Source: Polynucleobacter sp.
GTDB lineage: Bacteria; Pseudomonadota; Gammaproteobacteria; Burkholderiales; Burkholderiaceae
DNA length: 64,000 nucleotides
Direction of reading: 5' to 3'
NCBI RefSeq assembly: GCF_030693775.1
Contig: NZ_JAUXZY010000004.1
Span: 186,001-250,000 of the forward strand
In this document: positions 57,587-64,000 of the stretch, in pieces
Layout of the letters: each line of letters begins with the position of its first letter
Position numbering within the stretch: position 1 is the stretch's first letter
Notes under the pieces: model-generated
Told to the model about the DNA's origin: nothing
Databases searched by the model: none
What the model saw: the letters and a program-made list of their open reading frames with translations, nothing else
Position numbers and translations under genes: made by a program

Positions 57587-58355
57587 GCGCTTCGGTCAAA
57601 ACTTTTTGCATGATGAAGGCATCATTCATGCGATTGTGAGCTTGATTGGACCCTCTAGTGATGCAGCCATTTTAGAGATTGGCCCAGGCCTTGGGGCCCT
57701 AACTAAGCCCTTATTGGCTAATCTAGAGAGTTTGGACTTACTTGAAATCGATCGCGATTTAGTCGCTTATTGGTGTAAGCAGCAGTTGCCGGGGCTAACA
57801 ATTACCGAGGGCGATGCTCTTAACTTTGATTTTCTGGGATGGGCTCGAGAAAAAAAATCGACCGGCTCAAAACAGATCAAGGTGGTTGGTAATTTGCCCT
57901 ACAACATTTCTTCTCCCTTACTATTTCATTTGGTCGGCGCGGCAACCGAGATAGATGAGCAAGTATTTATGCTGCAAGCAGAAGTAGTGGAGCGCATGGT
58001 GGCCGAAGCAGGCTCCTCCGAATACAGCCGCTTATCCGTAATGTTGCAAGCCCGGTACCATTTAGAAAAACTATTGGATGTGCCACCAGAGGCATTTGAT
58101 CCGCAGCCTAAGGTGAATTCTGCGGTTGTGCGCATGATTCCGCGGAGTAATTTCAATACATCGCCTGAGGAGTGGCGCGCACTGGAAAAAGTCGTGGCAG
58201 CCGCCTTTGCGCAAAGGCGTAAGATGCTGCGCACTAATTTGCAAGATTACCTTGGGCGCTTGCAGCTACAAGAGGATGAGCTGACCCAGCGAGCGCAAGA
58301 CATTTCGGTTGCACGCTATTTGGAATGGGCTTCCGTCTTGGCTGCATCCTCGTAG
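57570..58355 (+). CDS. rsmA: 16S rRNA (adenine-N6,N6) dimethyltransferase
   Basis: Dimethylates two adjacent adenines in helix 45 of 16S rRNA late in 30S assembly. It has KRFGQNFLHDEGIIHAIV, SAM motif I ILEIGPGLGALTKPLLA, and the catalytic NLPYNISSPLLFHLV. Length 261. Its last 40 bp overlap plsC on the opposite strand. Confidence 0.97.
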   Translation: MHQARKRFGQNFLHDEGIIHAIVSLIGPSSDAAILEIGPGLGALTKPLLANLESLDLLEIDRDLVAYWCKQQLPGLTITEGDALNFDFLGWAREKKSTGSKQIKVVGNLPYNISSPLLFHLVGAATEIDEQVFMLQAEVVERMVAEAGSSEYSRLSVMLQARYHLEKLLDVPPEAFDPQPKVNSAVVRMIPRSNFNTSPEEWRALEKVVAAAFAQRRKMLRTNLQDYLGRLQLQEDELTQRAQDISVARYLEWASVLAASS

Positions 58356-59080
58356 GCGCTCGGATCAATTACTCGCATTTCAGTTTCGATCCAGGATTCG
58401 ACGGCGCTATTGAGTTGCCCGCCTGTCTTACCTTCAGATGCAATCACGGGGCCAATCGAAATAATCACCAACCCGGGATACTTTAAAAAGCGATTGCGTG
58501 GCCAAACCCGGCCCGCATTGTGCGCTACCGGAATAACTGCAGCCCCAGTAGCAGTGGCTAAGCGTGCACCCCCTTTTAGGTAGGGCTTATGGGATCCAAC
58601 CGCAGTCCGTGTGCCCTCCGGAAAGAGCATGATCCATTTGCCCTCTTTCAGGCGTGCTCGGCCTTGACTTGCCACTGAAAGGGCTGCGGTCTCGCGGTTA
58701 TCGCGGTTAATGTGAATCATTTTGAGCGCAGCCATGACCCAGCCAAAGAACGGAATCCACAATAACTCCCGTTTGAATACGTAACAGAGCTGTTTAGGAA
58801 ATAAAGCAATATAAGCAATGGTTTCCCAGGCGGATTGGTGTTTGCTGAGAATGATGATGGGTTGGTCAAGGGCTCCCAACATATGTTCCATGCCCCGAAT
58901 TTCATAGCGAATGCCGCATAGCCATTGCAGAACCCAAAGGACGGTTTTATTCCAGCCACTCACAAAACGGTAACGAGTTTCACTGCGCATAAATGGAAAT
59001 ACTGCCAGGCAAATGATTGCCCAGATTGGCGTAAATACCAGCAAGAAAAGCGCAAAGAGGGTTGATCTCAGGTAAATCAT
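58316..59080 (-). CDS. plsC: 1-acyl-sn-glycerol-3-phosphate acyltransferase
   Basis: Inner-membrane enzyme making phosphatidic acid. An N-terminal hydrophobic anchor (LFALFLLVFTPIWAIICLAV) precedes the acyltransferase motifs: SKHQSAWETIAYIALFPKQL, where motif I reads HQSAWE (HX4E, with Glu in place of Asp), INRDNRETAAL, and FPEGTRTAVGSHK. The Glu variant is, from memory, usual in this lineage. Length 254. It overlaps gmhB by 4 bp and rsmA by 40 bp on the other strand. Confidence 0.92.
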   Translation of the reverse strand: MIYLRSTLFALFLLVFTPIWAIICLAVFPFMRSETRYRFVSGWNKTVLWVLQWLCGIRYEIRGMEHMLGALDQPIIILSKHQSAWETIAYIALFPKQLCYVFKRELLWIPFFGWVMAALKMIHINRDNRETAALSVASQGRARLKEGKWIMLFPEGTRTAVGSHKPYLKGGARLATATGAAVIPVAHNAGRVWPRNRFLKYPGLVIISIGPVIASEGKTGGQLNSAVESWIETEMRVIDPSAYEDAAKTEAHSK

Positions 59081-59655
59081 GTCTTGGACGCAGATCCCAA
59101 TAGGGATTTAGTAAATGCCATTAAATCGGCATGCACTACGGTACCCGCTGGCAATATGCCTTTATCGACCGTCTTTTGACCTTTGCCAGTGCGAACCAAG
59201 TGGGGGCTTGCGCCCAAAACAGTGGCGGCCTCCAAGTCACGTAAGGAATCACCCACAATAGGCACTCCAGCCAAGGGTAGGGCAGAATCAGTTTTGCGGT
59301 AGCGGGACGCAATGTCACGCATGAGGCCGGGTAAGGGTTTGCGGCAATCGCATTGGTCTTCATCGACATGGGGGCAAAAGAAAATACTATCAATGCGGCC
59401 GCCCAAAGGAGTTAAAAGATCCATCATTTTTTGATGCATGGCATGCAGGTCATTGATGGTGAATAGACCACGCGCCAAACCTGACTGATTTGTTGCCACT
59501 GTTACGTGATAGCCGGCTTGATTGAGTTCCGCAATCGCCTCTAAGCTCCCTGGAAGGGGAATCCACTCATCAGCCGATTTCACGTACTGATCACTGTCGT
59601 AGTTAATCACGCCATCGCGGTCGAGAATAACTAACTTAGAGGCGCTTGAGCTCAT
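59077..59655 (-). CDS. gmhB: D-glycero-beta-D-manno-heptose-1,7-bisphosphate 7-phosphatase
   Basis: HAD phosphatase of the ADP-heptose pathway for LPS core. HAD motif I is KLVILDRDGVINYDSDQYVK, motif II VATNQSG, and the family zinc site is CPHVDEDQCDCRKPLPG; motif IV VPIVGDSLRDLEAA. Length 192. It sits between glyS (4 bp overlap) and plsC (4 bp overlap), the usual betaproteobacterial order. Confidence 0.96.
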   Translation of the reverse strand: MSSSASKLVILDRDGVINYDSDQYVKSADEWIPLPGSLEAIAELNQAGYHVTVATNQSGLARGLFTINDLHAMHQKMMDLLTPLGGRIDSIFFCPHVDEDQCDCRKPLPGLMRDIASRYRKTDSALPLAGVPIVGDSLRDLEAATVLGASPHLVRTGKGQKTVDKGILPAGTVVHADLMAFTKSLLGSASKT

Positions 59656-61802
59656 GCCAAGGTGCCAAGATCGGCAACTAAGTTCATTTGGTGGTGGAGC
59701 TGCTGCAACAAAGCTAAGCGGTTATCGCGTAGGACTGGATCTGGATCCATTACCATCACATCGGCGAAAAATTGATCAATCGGCTGACTCAAATCCACTA
59801 GCGTACGAAGCAAGCTAACAAACTGGCGCTGGGCATAGGCTGCATCAAGTAGCGGAATGGCTTTTTGCAAAGCCCCATGTAAGGCAATTTCAGCAGGGAG
59901 CTTTAAAGCTGCGGCGGAGCACTGCGCCGGAATGGGTGTGGTGGTCTTTTTCAGAATATTGCTGATGCGCTTATTGGCTGCGGCCAATTGGGCTGATTCA
60001 GGCAAGGCATTAAATTCACGTACCGCGCGCAGCCGGTCCATTAGGTCATTGAGTTGTTTAGGCTCTTGACTAAGTACCGCATCGATTTCAGCGCTCGTAA
60101 ATGGCTTGCCTGCTTCCGTTTGATCGCGTAAATAGGCACGCAAACGATCGACGATAAAGGCATAAATTGCAGCCGCATCAGCTTTTTCTTGAACGCCAGC
60201 TTGTTTAAATTGCCCGCGAGCCAGCTCGATGAGTTCGGGCAGGCTGCAGGGTAAATTCTTTTCGAGTAGTAATCTGCAAATACCCAAAGCATGGCGACGT
60301 AAAGCGTAGGGGTCTTTATCGCCAGTGGGTGCTAGGCCAACCCCCCAGATGCCCACTAAGGTTTCGAGCTTGTCCGCAATTGCTAATACCGTACCAGTCA
60401 TGCTGCTAGGAAGCGCATCCCCTGCAAAGCGAGGTTGGTAGTGTTCGCTGCATGCTGCGGCCACTTCACTGTTTTCGCCATCGTGCTGGGCATAGTAGCT
60501 GCCCATGATCCCTTGTAGTTCTGGAAACTCGCCTACCATGTCCGTGAGTAAATCGGTTTTGGCTAATTCGGCAGCGCGTGCCACGTGTTTTGGATTGACA
60601 GCAGAACCCTTACTTTGCAAATCAGTCGCGATGGCAGTGGCGATTGCGCCAACTCGCTCCGTGCGCTCAAGTTGGGTGCCTAGTTGATTGTGGTAGACCA
60701 CCTTAGCTAAATCAGCGACGCGGGATGACAGCGGCCTTTTTTGGTCTTGCTGGAAGAAAAACCGCGCATCCGATAAGCGGGGGCGCACCACGCGCTCATT
60801 GCCTTGGATGATCGACTGCGGGGTAGGAGTTTCAATATTCGATACGATCAAAAAGCGATTACGTAGCTTTCCTGCGGCGTCGGTTAAAGCAAAGTACTTT
60901 TGATTGGTTTGCATCGTCAGAATGAGGCACTCTTGCGGTACCTCTAAAAACTCGGCGTCAAAATGGCAGGCATACACTGTAGGCCACTCAACCAATGCCG
61001 TTACTTCATCGAGCAAATTGCTGGGCATTAAGACCGCATCGCCTTTAGCCGCCTTGAGGAGTTCGGCTTCGATATAGGCGCGGCGCTCATTGAAGTTGGC
61101 CATCACTTTGTTCTTGAGGAGCTCAGCAGCGTATTGATCAGCATGGCTAATCGTCAATAGATTGGGGGCCAAGAAGCGGTGCCCTTCGGTTTGATTTGCG
61201 GCATGAATGCCCAGTGCATGCACTGGGAGTAGAGTGCTGCCATGCAGCGCCACAATACGATGGGCCGGACGCGCAAACTGAACATCTTCGAGTGTTCCAT
61301 CTGCCTGCTGCACTTGGTAATGCATCATTTTGGCAATGGGCAGCGTTTGCAAGGAATTAGCCAGGGCGGTCTGTACGGTATCTGCTAAAACAGCGCCACG
61401 GGCTTGGACATTTAAGTAGAGCGCTTCATTTTTATCTTGCCCCGATCGCTCCAAGCTCGCAATGTCGATATCGGGATAACCCAAGGCACTGAGTTTTTTA
61501 AACAATGGGGGTGTAGGTTTGCCATTGGCATCGAATGCGACGCTGACCGGTAACACTTTTTCGCGCACCGGAAAGTCTGCTGCTTTACTCAGTACGTGGG
61601 TCATCTGTACCGCTAAACGGCGGGGGCTTGCAAAACTGGTGGTGACGGATTCAGAAGTACTTAAGCCAGCCACCTGAATGGAAGCAGACAGGCTTGCAGC
61701 AAAGGCATCGCCCAGTTTGCGAAGGGACTTTGGTGGCAGCTCTTCGGTAAATACTTCGATTAAAAGTGTTGCCGAGGAAGATGGAGAGGAAGATGTACTC
61801 AC
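59652..61802 (-). CDS. glyS: Glycyl-tRNA synthetase beta subunit
   Basis: Large subunit of the tetrameric (alpha2beta2) bacterial GlyRS that binds tRNA-Gly. The N-terminal LLIEVFTEELPPKSLRKL, the central LQGIMGSYYAQHDGENSEVA and GDKDPYALRRHALGICRLLL, and a C-terminal DALR-like anticodon domain ending DPVLRDNRLALLQQLHHQM are typical. Length 716. The start is a GTG at 61802, 8 bases after an AAGG site, 9 bp after glyQ. Confidence 0.97.
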   Translation of the reverse strand: MSTSSSPSSSATLLIEVFTEELPPKSLRKLGDAFAASLSASIQVAGLSTSESVTTSFASPRRLAVQMTHVLSKAADFPVREKVLPVSVAFDANGKPTPPLFKKLSALGYPDIDIASLERSGQDKNEALYLNVQARGAVLADTVQTALANSLQTLPIAKMMHYQVQQADGTLEDVQFARPAHRIVALHGSTLLPVHALGIHAANQTEGHRFLAPNLLTISHADQYAAELLKNKVMANFNERRAYIEAELLKAAKGDAVLMPSNLLDEVTALVEWPTVYACHFDAEFLEVPQECLILTMQTNQKYFALTDAAGKLRNRFLIVSNIETPTPQSIIQGNERVVRPRLSDARFFFQQDQKRPLSSRVADLAKVVYHNQLGTQLERTERVGAIATAIATDLQSKGSAVNPKHVARAAELAKTDLLTDMVGEFPELQGIMGSYYAQHDGENSEVAAACSEHYQPRFAGDALPSSMTGTVLAIADKLETLVGIWGVGLAPTGDKDPYALRRHALGICRLLLEKNLPCSLPELIELARGQFKQAGVQEKADAAAIYAFIVDRLRAYLRDQTEAGKPFTSAEIDAVLSQEPKQLNDLMDRLRAVREFNALPESAQLAAANKRISNILKKTTTPIPAQCSAAALKLPAEIALHGALQKAIPLLDAAYAQRQFVSLLRTLVDLSQPIDQFFADVMVMDPDPVLRDNRLALLQQLHHQMNLVADLGTLA

Positions 61803-61811
61803 AATAAAACC

Positions 61812-62696
61812 TTACGCAGTGACTTGCTGTTGGCACATTGGGAAACCCAATTGCTCACGGGATTCAAGGTATGCCTGTGCTACCAAGCGAGAGAGGGTGC
61901 GAATGCGGCCAATATAAGCGGCGCGTTCAGTTACCGATATGGCGCCGCGGGCATCCAGCAGGTTAAATGTATGGGCAGCTTTCAATACCATTTCATAAGC
62001 GGGCAGGGCAAGTGGCACTTCCATTAAGCGTTTGGCTTCGCTCTCGTAGTTACTGAAATTCGTAAAGAGCATTTCAGTATTGGAGTATTCAAAGTTGTAG
62101 CGCGACTGCTCCACTTCATTCTGGTGGTACACGTCGCCGTAGGTCACGCCATCGGTCCAAACTAAATCGTAGACATTCGAGCAGTTCTGCAAATACATCG
62201 CAAGGCGCTCGATGCCGTAGGTAATTTCACCCAAGACGGGTTTGCAATCAATTCCACCTACCTGCTGGAAGTAGGTAAATTGCGTTACTTCCATGCCATT
62301 GAGCCAGACTTCCCAGCCCAACCCCCAGGCGCCTAAGGTTGGGTTTTCCCAGTCGTCCTCTACAAAACGAATGTCGTTTTGCTTTAGGTCCAAACCTAAA
62401 GCGCTGAGGGATCCCAAATAGAGTTCCAGAATGTTATCCGGGGCGGGCTTAAGCACAACCTGATACTGGTAGTAGTGTTGCAAGCGGTTAGGATTTTCAC
62501 CATAGCGCCCATCCTTTGGTCTGCGAGAAGGTTGCACATAGGCCGCCTTCCAGGGCTCTGGACCAATCGCCCGTAAAAAAGTAGCGGTGTGGGATGTGCC
62601 TGCGCCCACCTCAAGGTCAATGGGCTGCAATAAGGCGCAGCCTTGTTTATCCCAATAGTCTTGAAGCGTGAGAATAATTTGCTGAAATGTAAGCAT
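61812..62696 (-). CDS. glyQ: Glycyl-tRNA synthetase alpha subunit
   Basis: Catalytic class II subunit. It begins [20 protein letters not shown] and has [40 protein letters not shown] and [20 protein letters not shown]. Length 294. It is followed by glyS and preceded by lnt with a 60 bp gap. Confidence 0.98.
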   Translation of the reverse strand: MLTFQQIILTLQDYWDKQGCALLQPIDLEVGAGTSHTATFLRAIGPEPWKAAYVQPSRRPKDGRYGENPNRLQHYYQYQVVLKPAPDNILELYLGSLSALGLDLKQNDIRFVEDDWENPTLGAWGLGWEVWLNGMEVTQFTYFQQVGGIDCKPVLGEITYGIERLAMYLQNCSNVYDLVWTDGVTYGDVYHQNEVEQSRYNFEYSNTEMLFTNFSNYESEAKRLMEVPLALPAYEMVLKAAHTFNLLDARGAISVTERAAYIGRIRTLSRLVAQAYLESREQLGFPMCQQQVTA

Positions 62697-62756
62697 AGTG
62701 AGCCAGAACCAATCGATCTAAGTGATTGATTTTACCTGCCAATTGCGGGGATTTTC

Positions 62757-64000
62757 CTAAAACCGGCGCCGTTGCAGGAGGGCAAATGCCAGAAGCAAAC
62801 TCGCCAAACTCAAAATGGGCCAATTTCCCCAGATCACAAACGGGGTTTTGCCTGTAAAGCCTTGAATCGAAGCGCTCAAGCTTGCTTGGGTCCATTGCGG
62901 CAAGGCCTGTAGCACGCGCCCATCCGGACCAATGACCGCAGTAATCCCCGTATTGGTTGAACGAATGCTGGGAAGCCCCGTTTCGATCGAGCGCATTTGC
63001 GATAAACGCAATTGTTGGCTGGGTGCTTGGGACTGACCAAACCAGGCTAGGTTAGTGATGTTCACGAATAGATTAACTGGAGCTTCGCTGTTGCGAATGC
63101 GGCTTGCCAACTCATTGCCAAAGATATCCTCATAGCAAATGGTGACAGCAGCCCCAATGGGATCTTGACCTACACGCTCAATTTGAAAAGGGGCTTGCAT
63201 CAACTTGCCCCGAGCAAAATCACTCATCGGAATTCGAAAGGCGTTTACAAACCATTGGAATCCGGGCGGAATAAATTCACCAAAAGGGACAAGGTGAAAT
63301 TTATCGTAATAGTAGGGCGAAGTATTGGACGGCGATAAGCCGAGGGCGCGGTTGGAATACTGCAATTGCCCATTTTGACTCGGAATAATCCCAATTAAGC
63401 CCAGCAGAATATTGCTGTGCGTTGCTTGTGAAAATGCCCTGAGCTGTGGGAGTACATCGCTTGGTAAATCTTTTTCAGTTAATGGAAATGCCGTTTCTGG
63501 AAGCACAATGAGATCTGCTGCCTGCTCAACAATGGCGTCGCTATAAAAACGAAGTTGCTGTGCGATTGCATTTGGATTCCATTTCAGACTTTGCTCAAAG
63601 TTACCCTGAATCAAGCGAACGCTGATGGGGTTGCCAATCGCTTCGGTAAATCGCAATTGACTAAGGCCCAGCATCAATACTAGCGCTAATCCAATCGGAA
63701 TGCTGACGCGCAAAAGTGATTGACGCCATGCGCTTAATTGCATCGACGCCCACACCACCAAAAAAGTAGACCCTAAGCCACCTAGTAGGGGTGCAATCGC
63801 TGCAAAGGGGCCATTGACTTGGGCTTCGGCAAAGCCGACCCACGGAAAGCCAGTGAAGAGTTGGCCACGGAGGTATTCCATAAGAACCCAGGCCGCGGCC
63901 ATGATGGCGCTATTCAGAAAAATAGACTGCTGCCGAAGCATTTTGCCCAAAGCGCTGGCCAAACCAAAAAAGAGCGCCATATAGGCTGATAGCAAAACCA
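62757..64000 (-). CDS. lnt: Apolipoprotein N-acyltransferase (5' end beyond the window)
   Basis: Adds the third acyl chain to lipoproteins in the inner membrane. The visible ~415 residues hold several membrane helices and a carbon-nitrogen hydrolase domain with the Glu-Lys-Cys triad in LIVLPETAFPLTEKDLP, YYYDKFHLVPFGEFIPPG and GAAVTICYEDIFGNELA. A final membrane helix and basic tail (RRRF) end the protein. The frame stays open to the window edge, so the N-terminal ~100 residues are missing here. The lnt-glyQ-glyS order is typical for Burkholderiaceae. Confidence 0.96.
   Translation of the reverse strand, partial: VLLSAYMALFFGLASALGKMLRQQSIFLNSAIMAAAWVLMEYLRGQLFTGFPWVGFAEAQVNGPFAAIAPLLGGLGSTFLVVWASMQLSAWRQSLLRVSIPIGLALVLMLGLSQLRFTEAIGNPISVRLIQGNFEQSLKWNPNAIAQQLRFYSDAIVEQAADLIVLPETAFPLTEKDLPSDVLPQLRAFSQATHSNILLGLIGIIPSQNGQLQYSNRALGLSPSNTSPYYYDKFHLVPFGEFIPPGFQWFVNAFRIPMSDFARGKLMQAPFQIERVGQDPIGAAVTICYEDIFGNELASRIRNSEAPVNLFVNITNLAWFGQSQAPSQQLRLSQMRSIETGLPSIRSTNTGITAVIGPDGRVLQALPQWTQASLSASIQGFTGKTPFVIWGNWPILSLASLLLAFALLQRRRF

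Noticed and set aside
1-64000. CRISPR arrays, insertion sequences, prophage, toxin-antitoxin or defence genes
   Set aside because: No regularly spaced repeats, transposase or integrase motifs, or defence domains were seen; nearly all the sequence is accounted for by core genes.

Overview
The window is one dense block of core chromosomal genes from a betaproteobacterium of the Burkholderiaceae. The best match I can infer is a small-genome freshwater type such as Polynucleobacter. The reasons are gene orders of Burkholderia type (prs/tRNA-Gln/ispE/lolB/mutM, kdsD-kdsC-lptCAB-hpf-ptsN-hprK-rapZ, lptD-surA-pdxA-rsmA, pepP-ubiH-dusB-fis-purH-ruvCAB, lnt-glyQS-gmhB-plsC), moderate GC by eye, many 1-17 bp gene overlaps and very short intergenic gaps. 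The lineage is an inference; no 16S gene is present. I see no mobile element, prophage, integron, CRISPR array or defence island.

Layout. 1-3000 (minus): 5' end of prs, a tRNA-Gln, ispE, and an unusual single-ORF fusion of a TPR protein with LolB. 3008-5088 (plus): base-excision repair pair mutM-mutY. 4991-11286 (minus): rapZ, hprK, ptsN, hpf and the LPS transport/Kdo genes lptBAC-kdsC-kdsD, with rpoN missing from its usual place. 11298-21285: a KefB-type antiporter, uvrA, an MFS carrier, ssb, queF, a 5'-nucleotidase and ilvA. 21419-37298 (plus, long run): a 1278-residue FAD/Fe-S oxidoreductase, a DUF971 protein, the ubiquinone genes ubiE-ubiJ-ubiB with a Tim44-like membrane protein among them, a DUF502 membrane protein, aspS, nudB, an Atm1-type ABC exporter, glycerate kinase, pyrC and the RNase P RNA. 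37312-41772: an OsmC protein, a roughly 400 bp gene-free stretch that may encode a small RNA, rplM-rpsI, argC, erpA and anmK. 41862-52665: tyrS, then a minus-strand block of ruvCAB, purH, fis, dusB, a UbiH-type hydroxylase, pepP, murU and amgK. 52697-58355 (plus): lptD-surA-pdxA-rsmA. 58316-64000 (minus): plsC, gmhB, glyS, glyQ and the C-terminal part of lnt.

How the genes work together. Envelope building dominates: Kdo synthesis (kdsD, kdsC), heptose synthesis (gmhB), LPS transport (lptA, lptB, lptC, lptD), outer-membrane protein and lipoprotein biogenesis (surA, LolB domain, lnt), phospholipid synthesis (plsC) and peptidoglycan recycling (anmK, amgK, murU). A second group makes ubiquinone (ubiE, ubiJ, ubiB, UbiH-type). 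A third handles DNA repair and replication (mutM, mutY, uvrA, ssb, ruvABC). A regulatory PTS module (ptsN, hprK, rapZ) survives without its usual neighbour sigma-54.

I found no clearly new multi-gene system. The observations most worth following are a candidate ~105-nt small RNA with an anti-Shine-Dalgarno tract before rplM (about 37870-37974), the TPR-LolB fusion, the atypical Fe-S cysteine spacing in MutY, the missing rpoN, a terminator that ends six bases before the ubiJ start codon, and an RNase P RNA with strongly shortened P3 and P12 arms.
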